This document shows positions 1 to 6,926 of a stretch of DNA of 10,081 bases, piece after piece. The position numbers and the translations under genes were made by a program. Where the stretch lies: contig JAHHRJ010000062.1 of the NCBI GenBank assembly GCA_020025885.1, forward strand, positions 1-10,081, given 5' to 3'. Numbering within the stretch: the stretch's first letter is position 1; each line of letters opens with the position of its first letter. The notes beneath the pieces are model-generated. The model saw only the letters and a list, made by a program, of their open reading frames with translations. It was not told where the DNA came from and ran no database searches. This stretch comes from Butyricicoccus sp. Lineage in GTDB: Bacteria > Bacillota > Clostridia > Oscillospirales > Butyricicoccaceae.

Positions 1-21
1 ATGCCGTTCCCTGTAGAAAAA

Positions 22-186
22 GACAAATTTTCGATTTTTCAAACAGCCCCTAATAGACTGCCAAACAGACTCAACAGTCTATCTAGAGGAATTGGATTCC
101 TCTGATACCCCCGGTTTCGCGCCCGACAGCGCGGGTCAATGGCAAAATTCAAGGCGCATGTCCTTGGATTTTGAAAATTTAGGGTC
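22..186. other. Hairpin-rich intergenic segment, possible repeat element or structured RNA
   Basis: No convincing gene lies between the left edge and the argF terminator. Four stem-loops follow one another: ATAGACTG (53-60) with CAGTCTAT (75-82), 14-base loop; AGAGGAAT (85-92) with ATTCCTCT (96-103), 3-base loop; CGCGC (118-122) with GCGCG (129-133), 6-base loop; and a 12-bp stem, 143-154 with 162-173, with one G-T mismatch and a 7-base loop. The outer ends carry AAATTTTC (25-32) and its exact inverse GAAAATTT (173-180), which could be crude terminal inverted repeats. Such a dense run of hairpins is typical of small non-autonomous mobile or REP-like elements or of a structured RNA. I recognise no named family. 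The hairpins are seen directly; their identity is inference. Confidence 0.45.
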
Positions 187-205
187 ACTTCGCTCCAAAA
201 TAAAA
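183..205 (+). repeat. 23-bp dispersed repeat, left copy
   Basis: This 23-base stretch begins GGTCACTTCGCTCC and ends in AAAATAAAA. It matches the minus-strand sequence at 10058-10080 at 22 of 23 positions; the only difference is A versus G at the fifth base. The copies are in opposite orientation and both point inward. Each is followed within about 30 bases by a hairpin terminator. A match this long is very unlikely by chance, so it is probably a dispersed intergenic repeat of this genome. Its function is unknown. Confidence 0.7.
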
Positions 206-237
206 CGAAGAAAAATTTTTTGATAAGTGACAAATTG

Positions 238-277
238 AAAGGCTGTTCTGGGTGAACATTCACCTGGAACAGCCTTT
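238..277 (-). terminator. Intrinsic terminator after argF
   Basis: A long near-perfect inverted repeat begins ten bases beyond the argF stop. The outer stem AAAGGCTGTTC pairs with GAACAGCCTTT, two G-T pairs follow, and GGTGA pairs with TCACC around a small loop. On the minus strand the 3' arm ends in TTT followed by CAATTTG, a rather weak T-tract. On the plus strand TTTTATTTT follows, so it may act in both directions. It marks the end of the argH-argF transcript. Confidence 0.8.
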
Positions 278-286
278 TATTTTCAA

Positions 287-1189
287 TTATGCGAGTAGTT
301 TTACAAGCACGGCTTTCTGTGCGTGCAGGCGGTTTTCTGCTTGTTCGAAAATTTCATCCGCATGTGCTTCGAACACTTCTTCCGTAATCTCCTGACCGCG
401 GTATGCAGGCAGACAGTGCAGCACCATCGCGCCTTCATGTGCGGCTGCCATTAGCGTATCATTTACCTGATAGCCCTCAAATACCTTTGCACGTGCTTCC
501 TTTTCGCTTTCCTGTCCCATAGATGCCCAAGTATCCGTGTAGACAACGTCGGCATCCTGAACCGCTTCCATAGGGTTTGTGGTCAGCATAAAATTTGGAT
601 TGCCCTTGGCAAATTCCAGCACACCCGTATTTGGCTGGTAGCCCTCTGGACATGCAACAGAAATTTTCATGCCGGTTTTCAGACCGCCCACAATCAAGGA
701 GTTTGTCATGTTGTTGCCGTCCCCGACATAGGCGAGTTTGATGCCTTCCAGTGATGCATACTTTTCACGGATGGTCATAAGGTCAGTAAGCACCTGACAA
801 GGGTGGGCAAAATCAGTCAGTCCGTTGATGATCGGGATGGAACCATATTTTGCAAGGTCTTCCACCTCCTGCTGCGCAAAGGTACGAATCATAATACCAT
901 CGAGATAGCGAGAGAGTACACGTGCAGTATCCTGCACCGGCTCGCCGCGTCCGATTTGCAGATCACGGGAGGACAGGAAGAGTGCCTGACCGCCCAGCTG
1001 ATACATACCAGTCTCAAAGGAGACGCGAGTACGCGTAGAGGATTTTTGGAAGATCATACCCAGAGACTTTCCTGCAAGTAGGGGATGCGGGATATGGTTC
1101 TTTTTTTCATACTTCAGCTGGTCTGCAAGATCCAGAATGGAAATGATTTCCTCGGAAGAGAGGTCAAGCAGTTTCAGTAAATGTTTCAT
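287..1189 (-). CDS. argF: Ornithine carbamoyltransferase (anabolic)
   Basis: This enzyme transfers the carbamoyl group of carbamoyl phosphate to ornithine, giving citrulline (EC 2.1.3.3) in the cytosol. From the chosen start it is 300 residues, close to the usual 300-335. The carbamoyl phosphate loop STRTR is at 51-55, HPCQ at 129-132, the ornithine-binding DTWASMGQE loop at 219-227 and HCLPAYRG at 258-265, the site of the conserved cysteine that contacts ornithine. A TTG at 1216, overlapping the end of argD, would add nine residues. The ATG at 1189 is preferred because AGAAAGGA lies eight bases before it and the protein then begins MKHLLKLLDL, as family members usually do. It is the last gene of the unit, 17 bases after argD, and is followed by a terminator. 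Membership of the arginine cluster supports an anabolic role over a catabolic one (arcB). Confidence 0.96.
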   Translation of the reverse strand: MKHLLKLLDLSSEEIISILDLADQLKYEKKNHIPHPLLAGKSLGMIFQKSSTRTRVSFETGMYQLGGQALFLSSRDLQIGRGEPVQDTARVLSRYLDGIMIRTFAQQEVEDLAKYGSIPIINGLTDFAHPCQVLTDLMTIREKYASLEGIKLAYVGDGNNMTNSLIVGGLKTGMKISVACPEGYQPNTGVLEFAKGNPNFMLTTNPMEAVQDADVVYTDTWASMGQESEKEARAKVFEGYQVNDTLMAAAHEGAMVLHCLPAYRGQEITEEVFEAHADEIFEQAENRLHAQKAVLVKLLA

Positions 1190-1197
1190 GGGAAAAA

Positions 1198-1205
1198 TCC
1201 TTTCT
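1198..1205 (-). promoter_or_regulatory. argF ribosome binding site
   Basis: AGAAAGGA on the minus strand lies eight bases before the ATG at 1189 and just after the argD stop at 1207-1209. Its spacing decides the argF start in favour of that ATG over the upstream in-frame TTG at 1216, which would place this site inside the coding region. Confidence 0.75.
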
Positions 1206-1206
1206 A

Positions 1207-2391
1207 TCAGCTGCAAAATACAGGCTTCATAATGGCGAGTGCTTCATCCAGTTCCTCGTAGGTAATGGTGAGTGGAGGCAGGAGACGAATTGCATTTTGT
1301 CCGGCGGTCAGTACGAGGACACCTTGTTCGATCAGTTTGCTGGCGAGTGCGCTATGCTGTCCCGCGGGAACGATGATGCCAAGCATGAGACCAGCGCCGC
1401 GGACACCCTCGATCAGTGGGGAGTCAAACGCTAGAATCTTCTCTTTGAGATACGCACCCTTTTCGCGCACTTCGGAGAGAAAGGCGGTATTATTGATAAT
1501 GGACAGAACGGCATTTGCAGCGGCACAGACCATCGGTGATCCGCCGAAGGTGGTGGCATGCGTTCCGGCAGTCAGTACATCACAGCAGGACTTCGACGCC
1601 ATGACAGCGCCAATGGGCACACCGCCGCCCAGACCCTTTGCCATGGTGACAATATCTGGCTGGATATCGTACTGTTGGAAGCAAAAGAGGGAGCCCGTGC
1701 GCCCAATTCCCGTTTGCACTTCGTCGATGATTAAGAGCAAATCTTTTTCGCGGCACAAAGATTCAACCACTTTGACAAATGCGGGATTTTGCGGCAGTAC
1801 ACCGCCTTCGCCTTGAATCAGTTCCATCATAATGGCGCATGTACGATCATCGACTTTGGATTTGAGGTCATCAAGGTCACCTGCTATGGCATAGTCAAAG
1901 CCTTCTGTAAAGGGGAAAAAGTGATTGTGGAAGCGGGTCTGTCCTGTGGCTTTCAGTGTGGTAATGGTACGCCCATGGAAGGAGTTGCAGAGGGTAATGA
2001 TTTTATGCCGCCCTGCACCATATTTATCAAAAGAGTATTTGCGGGCGAGTTTGATTGCGCCTTCGTTGGACTCTGCACCAGAGTTTGCAAAAAAGACTTT
2101 GCCCATCTGAGTGGCAGTGACGAGCGTTTTTGCAGTCTGCACCATAGGGGCAGTCATAAACAGGTTGGAAACGTGCATCAGCTGCTGCACCTGCTCGGTG
2201 ATTGCCTGTGTGAGTACTGGGTGGTCATAGCCCAGACAGCTCACGCCGATACCAGATGTCAAGTCAACATATCGCTTGCCAGTGATATCCCAGAGTACAG
2301 AACCCTTGCCATGGTCCAGTGCGATTGGGAATCTGCCATAGGTCTGCATGACATACAGTTCTTCTTGGGCTTTTAATTCCTCATAAGTCAT
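1207..2391 (-). CDS. argD: Acetylornithine aminotransferase
   Basis: A pyridoxal-phosphate enzyme that transaminates N-acetylglutamate semialdehyde with glutamate to give N2-acetylornithine (EC 2.6.1.11). At 394 residues it has the normal class III aminotransferase length. Visible motifs are NSGAESNE (103-110, cofactor phosphate region), SFHGRT (138-143 or thereabouts), IIDEVQTGIGRTG (221-233, with the aspartate that holds the pyridine nitrogen), the Schiff-base lysine K252 in TMAKGLGGG, and THATTFGG (277-284). The ATG at 2391 has GTGAGGA seven bases before it. The gene follows argB after 18 bases and precedes argF by 17. Related ornithine, GABA or succinylornithine aminotransferases share the fold; the arginine cluster decides the assignment. 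No dapC-like context is visible, although ArgD enzymes can also act on succinyldiaminopimelate. Confidence 0.95.
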   Translation of the reverse strand: MTYEELKAQEELYVMQTYGRFPIALDHGKGSVLWDITGKRYVDLTSGIGVSCLGYDHPVLTQAITEQVQQLMHVSNLFMTAPMVQTAKTLVTATQMGKVFFANSGAESNEGAIKLARKYSFDKYGAGRHKIITLCNSFHGRTITTLKATGQTRFHNHFFPFTEGFDYAIAGDLDDLKSKVDDRTCAIMMELIQGEGGVLPQNPAFVKVVESLCREKDLLLIIDEVQTGIGRTGSLFCFQQYDIQPDIVTMAKGLGGGVPIGAVMASKSCCDVLTAGTHATTFGGSPMVCAAANAVLSIINNTAFLSEVREKGAYLKEKILAFDSPLIEGVRGAGLMLGIIVPAGQHSALASKLIEQGVLVLTAGQNAIRLLPPLTITYEELDEALAIMKPVFCS

Positions 2392-2409
2392 AGTAAATTC
2401 CTCACAATA

Positions 2410-3279
2410 TTAGACAAACATGGTGCCAACACCAGCATCACTCAAAAGTTCAATTAAGATAGAGTGTTTCACACGTCCATCCTGAATGTTGGCACGTTCT
2501 ACGCCTTTTCGAATCGCCTCCACACAGCAATCCACTTTAGGGATCATGCCGCTGGAGATTACGCCCTCTTTGATGAGTGCAGGGACTTCGGATACTTTCA
2601 AGCGGGTCAGTAAGGTGCTCTCATCCTTGGGATCACGGAGCAGACCACGTACATCAGTCAGCAGAATGAGCTTCTTTGCGCCAAGCGCAATGGCGAGCTT
2701 GGCGGCGGCAGTATCTGCATTGATGTTGTAGTTGGTGTCCTCGTCAATGCCCTGTGCAACGGTGGAGACAACGGGGATATACCCACGGTTCAATACGTCT
2801 ATCACAGGCTGCGGATTTACAGAAACAATATCGCCAACATAGCCATAGTCAGTGTTTTGTTCGTCGGTCAGACGCTTAGCACAGAACAGACCGCCGTCCA
2901 TGCCGCCGAGACCAATGCCCTGACCGCCTGCATGTTGGAGCAGGGTCACAAGATCTTTATTGACTTTGCCGCACAGGATCATTTGCACGATATCCATGGT
3001 CTCGCGGTCGGTGTAGCGCAAGCCGTTGACAAAGCGGGATTCCTTACCGATTTTTTTCAGCATGTCGGAAATTTCAGGACCGCCGCCGTGTACGACAACG
3101 ACACGTACACCGACAAGGGACAGCAGGACGATATCATGGATCACGGCATCTTTTAATTCTTCGTTGATCATGGCATTGCCGCCATATTTCACAACAACAG
3201 TTTGTCCGTAGTATTCCTGAATGTAGGGGAGTGCCTCAACCAGAACGCTGGCGTTGGCAGCTGGATCAAATGTACGCAT
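2410..3279 (-). CDS. argB: Acetylglutamate kinase, probably arginine-inhibited
   Basis: Phosphorylates N-acetylglutamate with ATP (EC 2.7.2.8), the first committed step when acetyl groups are recycled by ArgJ. The 289-residue protein has the amino acid kinase fold: KYGGNAM (31-37), VHGGGPEI (63-70), FVNGLRYTD (83-91), NINADTAAAKLA (185-196) and GMIPKVD (244-250). About 25 residues precede the first glycine-rich loop and include LVEALPYI. Arginine-sensitive hexameric kinases carry such an N-terminal helix, while the insensitive E. coli enzyme begins almost at the loop. The C-terminal HSILIELLSDAGVGTM also resembles the arginine-site signature. Feedback inhibition is therefore inferred. The ATG at 3279 has a strong GGAG site whose TAAGGAG includes the argJ stop codon, which suggests coupled translation. 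Confidence 0.96.
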   Translation of the reverse strand: MRTFDPAANASVLVEALPYIQEYYGQTVVVKYGGNAMINEELKDAVIHDIVLLSLVGVRVVVVHGGGPEISDMLKKIGKESRFVNGLRYTDRETMDIVQMILCGKVNKDLVTLLQHAGGQGIGLGGMDGGLFCAKRLTDEQNTDYGYVGDIVSVNPQPVIDVLNRGYIPVVSTVAQGIDEDTNYNINADTAAAKLAIALGAKKLILLTDVRGLLRDPKDESTLLTRLKVSEVPALIKEGVISSGMIPKVDCCVEAIRKGVERANIQDGRVKHSILIELLSDAGVGTMFV

Positions 3280-3286
3280 AAGTATG

Positions 3287-3293
3287 CTCCTTA
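3287..3293 (-). promoter_or_regulatory. argB ribosome binding site fused to the argJ stop codon
   Basis: On the minus strand TAAGGAG contains the TAA stop of argJ (3293-3291) followed directly by GGAG, seven bases before the argB ATG. A ribosome terminating on argJ would sit on the argB initiation site, so argB translation is probably coupled to argJ. Confidence 0.75.
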
Positions 3294-4499
3294 GGTGCGG
3301 TAATCTCCATTGATCTTTACATAGTCATAGGTGAGGTCACAACCCCATGCGGTGACGGAAAACGCACCGTCATGCAGGTGAATTTCAATCGTGACTTCGT
3401 TTTTGGATAGAATTTCTTTGGCAAGCGTTTCGTCAAAGTCCAAAGCACGTCCTGCCTTGCAGACAGCAACACTTCCAGCGCATGAAGAAAATGCGACATC
3501 AACGGTTTCGGGGTCAAATGTTTCGCCAGAATAACCCATCGCACACAGGATGCGTCCCCAGTTGGCATCGGCACCAAACATGGCAGCTTTCACAAGAGAA
3601 GATTTGCAGACGGCTTTGGCAAGCCCTTCGGCGGTGTCTTCATCGTGTGCACCATGAACAGTACAAGTCATCAGACGGGAAGCACCTTCACCATCCGCGG
3701 CAATCTTCCTCGCAAGTGTGATGCAGACGGCTTCTAACGCTTCATAGAACGCAGCAGCAGATGCAGTATCTGTAATGGTTTCATTCGCTGCAAGACCATT
3801 TGCCAAGATACAACAGGTGTCATTTGTGGAAGTATCACCATCGACAGAAACACGGTTAAAAGATTTCTGCACGGCTTTGCACAGGAGTTGCTGTAATAGA
3901 TCACCATCAATGGCGCAATCCGTTGTGAGGAAGCAAAGCATCGTTCCCATGTTGGGGTGGATCATGCCAGAGCCTTTGCAGATGCCGCCCAAGTGACAGG
4001 TTTTTCCGTCCACTGTAAAACAAACCGCCACAGATTTTTCTGTGGTATCAGTAGTCATAATTGCAGTTGCAGCGGCATCAGAACCATCAGGAGAAAGCGT
4101 CAGCATATGCAGGTTTGCTTCAATGCATTCAATGTTGAGCCGCTGACCGATGACACCCGTGGAACATACGATGATATCATTTTCAGGCAGATTTAAGAGC
4201 TTTGCACATGCGGCGGCTTCTCGGTTGGCGTTCTCCAGTCCATCGGAGGCACACGCGTTGGCGTTGCCGGAATTGACGATCACAGCCTGTGCACGCTGGT
4301 TGGTCAGGTGTTTGCGTGTGACCTGAATGGGAGCTGCCTGCACACGGTTTTTGGTATAGACAGCGGCAGCGGTGCAGGGTACTTCAGAATAAATCACCGC
4401 AGTATCATTTTTCTGAGAAGATTCTTTGATGCCGCAGCGCGTTGCGCCAGCGGAAAAGCCTTGTGCGGCAGTTACGCCGCCTGAAATGATTTCATACAT
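3291..4499 (-). CDS. argJ: Glutamate N-acetyltransferase (ornithine acetyltransferase)
   Basis: Transfers acetyl from N-acetylornithine to glutamate, giving ornithine and regenerating N-acetylglutamate (EC 2.3.1.35). Some members also acetylate glutamate with acetyl-CoA (EC 2.3.1.1); the sequence alone does not tell which applies. The protein has 402 residues, typical of the family. ArgJ is an N-terminal-nucleophile enzyme that cuts itself before a threonine. Here the site is KGSGMIHPNMGTML (175-188), so cleavage would fall before T186, giving chains of 185 and 217 residues. The residue before that threonine is glycine rather than the more usual alanine. Other family motifs are NSGNANAC (76-83), STGVIG (113-118) and SVDGDTSTND (218-227). 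AAGGAGA lies ten bases before the ATG. The gap after argC is 18 bases. Its presence explains why no argE deacetylase is needed. Confidence 0.96.
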   Translation of the reverse strand: MYEIISGGVTAAQGFSAGATRCGIKESSQKNDTAVIYSEVPCTAAAVYTKNRVQAAPIQVTRKHLTNQRAQAVIVNSGNANACASDGLENANREAAACAKLLNLPENDIIVCSTGVIGQRLNIECIEANLHMLTLSPDGSDAAATAIMTTDTTEKSVAVCFTVDGKTCHLGGICKGSGMIHPNMGTMLCFLTTDCAIDGDLLQQLLCKAVQKSFNRVSVDGDTSTNDTCCILANGLAANETITDTASAAAFYEALEAVCITLARKIAADGEGASRLMTCTVHGAHDEDTAEGLAKAVCKSSLVKAAMFGADANWGRILCAMGYSGETFDPETVDVAFSSCAGSVAVCKAGRALDFDETLAKEILSKNEVTIEIHLHDGAFSVTAWGCDLTYDYVKINGDYRT

Positions 4500-4517
4500 G
4501 GGTAGGGATTCTCCTTT

Positions 4518-5438
4518 TTATGGGATAAGTCCGGTGGTTTCCTCCAGACCGAGCATAAGGTTCATATTTTGGACAGCAGCACCAGATGCACCTTTTCCAA
4601 GATTATCGAAAAGGGCGGTGACGATGGTTTGTGAGTCGTGTCCGTTTACATAGAGGGTCAGTCCATCGCGCCCTGCAAAGGTGTTGGCAGAGATTGTAGG
4701 CGTGTCTGCACCAAAGGGTGCGACGGAAACCAAGGACTGATTTGTATAGTGGGCAGAAAGTGTCTCCCAAACTGTCTGTGCGCTGAGATTGGGAAGTGTT
4801 ACAGTTGTTGCCATGCCTTTGTAGTAGTCAGCTACAATAGGGCAGAAAACAGGGGGCTGTGTCAGTCCGCAGATGGTCTGCATTTCGGGGAGGTGCTTGT
4901 GTTGTAAGTTCAGTCCATAGATACGTGGAGCATAGAAATCAGAACTTTTTTCTTGCGCTTCATAATCCGCAATCATTTTCTTGCCACCGCCAGAATAACC
5001 CGTGAGGGAAAAGCAGGTGAGCGGTATCTCTTTGGAAATTAGCCCGCTCGCGGTCAATGGATACACAGAGGCAATAAAGCCAGTCGCATGACAGCCGGGG
5101 TTTGCAACACGCATAGATTGCTGGATGGCTGTGCGGTGTGCGGCTGAAAGCTCAGGGAAGCCATATGCCCAGCCAAGTGCAGTACGGTGTGCAGTGGATG
5201 CGTCAATGACACGGGTGTTTGGGTTCTCAATCAGAGAGACAGCTTCCCGTGCAGCGGCATCCGGCAGACATAAGAAAACGATATCGGCGGCGTTGAGAAA
5301 ACGTTGGCGCTCGGCAGAATCCTTGCGCTTGTCTTCGTCAATGAGCACAAGCTCCAAGTCATCACGTGCACCAAGACGTTCGTAGATCTGTAAGCCAGTT
5401 GTACCTTCTTTGCCATCAATATAAATCTTGGGGCGCAT
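4518..5438 (-). CDS. argC: N-acetyl-gamma-glutamyl-phosphate reductase, short type
   Basis: Reduces N-acetylglutamyl phosphate with NADPH to N-acetylglutamate semialdehyde (EC 1.2.1.38). At 306 residues it matches the shorter ArgC class (about 310 residues, known from alphaproteobacteria) and not the common 340-350-residue form. The N-terminus PKIYIDGKEGTTGLQIYERL (3-22) is the nucleotide-binding segment of that class. NPGCHATG (113-120) holds the catalytic cysteine C116, and HKHLPEM (180-186) the conserved histidine region. The C-terminus has DNLGKGASGAAVQNMNLML, shared across ArgC proteins. The start codon overlaps the argH stop in a TAATG arrangement, so translation is probably coupled; only a weak AGGCG site precedes it. 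Identification as ArgC is secure, and assignment to the short class rests on length and motif memory. Confidence 0.95.
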   Translation of the reverse strand: MRPKIYIDGKEGTTGLQIYERLGARDDLELVLIDEDKRKDSAERQRFLNAADIVFLCLPDAAAREAVSLIENPNTRVIDASTAHRTALGWAYGFPELSAAHRTAIQQSMRVANPGCHATGFIASVYPLTASGLISKEIPLTCFSLTGYSGGGKKMIADYEAQEKSSDFYAPRIYGLNLQHKHLPEMQTICGLTQPPVFCPIVADYYKGMATTVTLPNLSAQTVWETLSAHYTNQSLVSVAPFGADTPTISANTFAGRDGLTLYVNGHDSQTIVTALFDNLGKGASGAAVQNMNLMLGLEETTGLIP

Positions 5439-6832
5439 TATGATTCGCCTTTCTGTGCGCTGAGGAACGTTTGAATTGCCTGAATCTGGCGAGATACTTC
5501 ATCCGGTGCAGGACCACCTAAGGAGCGGCGCTCACGGACACAAGTTCCAAGGTCGATCGCATGATAGATATCTTCTTCAAAGATCGGAGAAACCGTCTTA
5601 TACGCATCGAGTGTCAAAGTATCAAGTGTCTTGCCTTGCTCAATACAGTAATGTACGAGTGTGCCAGTTGCCTTGTAAGCGTCACGGAAGGGAACGCCCT
5701 TTTTGGTCAGATAGTCGGCACAGTCCGTTGCGTTGATAAAACCACGCTTTGCCGCATTCTCCATGTTCTTTTTCAAAACGGTCATGGTCTGGAACATTGG
5801 TGCAATGACTTTGAGACAATTTTTTACGGTGTCGATGGCATCAAAAGTAGCTTCTTTATCCTCCTGCATATCCTTGTTATATGCGAGCGGGATCGCCTTC
5901 ATAAAGGTTAGGAGTGTGGTCAGGGAGCCATAAACACGACCGGTCTTGCCGCGGATCAGCTCACAGATATCAGGGTTCTTTTTCTGTGGCATGATCGAAG
6001 AACCAGTGGAATATGCATCGTCAAGCTCGATGAACTTAAACTCCCAAGAGCACCATGAAACAACTTCTTCTGAGAGGCGGGATAGGTGCATCATCAAAAT
6101 GGAGAGGTCAGAGCAAAGCTCAATGCAGTAATCACGGTCGGATACGCCATCAAGTGAGTTATCCATAACCGTAGAGAAGTCCAGAAGCTCTGCAACAAGG
6201 GTGCGGTCAATGGGATACGTTGTGCCTGCAAGTGCGCCAGAGCCAAGCGGCAGCGCATCCATACCTGCAAGACAATCATCCAGACGGCGCACATCACGCT
6301 TGAGCATGTTTGCATATGCCATCAGGTGATGTGCGAAGGTGATAGGCTGTGCACGCTGCAAATGGGTGTAGCCAGGCATAACCGATTCGCGGTGCTGTTC
6401 TGCCACATCACAGAGCACTTCCATAAAGTGCAGGACCAGTGTACGGATTTCGTGGATCTCACGGCGTACATACAGGCGCATATCCAGTGCGACCTGATCG
6501 TTGCGGGAGCGCGCGGTATGCAGTCGCTTGCCTGCGTCTCCAATGCGCTCGGTCAACAGCTGCTCATTTGCCATGTGGATATCTTCATAGAGCGCAGGGG
6601 AAAACTCGATTTTACCAGCTTGGATATCAACAAGCAGTCCTTGCAGTCCCTCGATAATCTTGGAAGCATCTTCCTGTGGGATAATGCCTTGACGCCCTAA
6701 CATCGTTGCATGGGCGATCGAACCTTGGATATCCTCTGCATACATACGGCAGTCAAACATGACAGATGAGTTGAAGTCGTTCACAACGGCATCAGTTTCC
6801 TTTTGGAAGCGTCCTGCCCACATTTTAGCCAT
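5438..6832 (-). CDS. argH: Argininosuccinate lyase
   Basis: Splits argininosuccinate into arginine and fumarate (EC 4.3.2.1), the last step of the pathway. The 464-residue protein belongs to the fumarase/aspartase superfamily and has the usual length. It starts MAKMWAGRF as most bacterial ArgH do. TARSRNDQ is at 106-113, PGYTHLQRAQP at 153-163 (with the conserved catalytic histidine) and the superfamily signature GSSIMPQKKNPD at 277-288, whose mobile loop carries the catalytic serine. GAGGA lies nine bases before the ATG. It is the first gene of the six-gene unit, has its own probable promoter in the 94-base gap after argG, and its stop overlaps the argC start by one base. Confidence 0.97.
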   Translation of the reverse strand: MAKMWAGRFQKETDAVVNDFNSSVMFDCRMYAEDIQGSIAHATMLGRQGIIPQEDASKIIEGLQGLLVDIQAGKIEFSPALYEDIHMANEQLLTERIGDAGKRLHTARSRNDQVALDMRLYVRREIHEIRTLVLHFMEVLCDVAEQHRESVMPGYTHLQRAQPITFAHHLMAYANMLKRDVRRLDDCLAGMDALPLGSGALAGTTYPIDRTLVAELLDFSTVMDNSLDGVSDRDYCIELCSDLSILMMHLSRLSEEVVSWCSWEFKFIELDDAYSTGSSIMPQKKNPDICELIRGKTGRVYGSLTTLLTFMKAIPLAYNKDMQEDKEATFDAIDTVKNCLKVIAPMFQTMTVLKKNMENAAKRGFINATDCADYLTKKGVPFRDAYKATGTLVHYCIEQGKTLDTLTLDAYKTVSPIFEEDIYHAIDLGTCVRERRSLGGPAPDEVSRQIQAIQTFLSAQKGES

Positions 6833-6868
6833 AATAAAAAGTCCTCATTTCTAAATCAATTTTATAGG

Positions 6869-6896
6869 ATTATAGTACAAAAAATGCACGGGGCAA
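6869..6896 (-). promoter_or_regulatory. Probable argH promoter
   Basis: On the minus strand TTGCCC (6896-6891) is followed after 16 bases by a perfect TATAAT (6874-6869), about 37 bases before the argH ATG. The -35 box has four of six consensus bases. The -35 lies inside the terminator hairpin that follows argG, so the two elements share DNA. Transcription would begin near 6862, leaving a leader of about 30 bases with the GAGGA site. Confidence 0.6.
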
Positions 6897-6913
6897 GTCG
6901 TCCTGCCCCATGC
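6879..6913 (-). terminator. Intrinsic terminator or attenuator between argG and argH
   Basis: Fourteen bases beyond the argG stop, the minus strand reads GCATGGGGCA, an 8-base loop, then TGCCCCGTGC: a 10-bp GC-rich stem with one T-G pair. It is followed by A and six T. This is a classic intrinsic terminator. It implies that argG is at least partly transcribed separately from argH-argF, unless read-through is regulated. Confidence 0.72.
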
Positions 6914-6926
6914 CAGATGGTTAAAA

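Noticed and set aside
39..263. 74-residue minus-strand open frame downstream of argF
   Set aside because: Its start lies inside the argF terminator hairpin, it has no ribosome binding site, and it runs through the stem-loops and the dispersed repeat. Composition looks non-coding and I recognise no domain.
1190..1216. TTG at 1216 as argF start, adding nine residues
   Set aside because: It overlaps the argD end, and the clear AGAAAGGA site fits the ATG at 1189.
1265..2376. Long plus-strand open frames opposite argD and other arg genes
   Set aside because: All lie antisense to well-identified genes and show no domain, ribosome binding site or plausible composition.
6833..6862. ARG box in the argH leader
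   Set aside because: The AT-rich stretch has no convincing TGAAT-N4-ATTCA type match on either strand.
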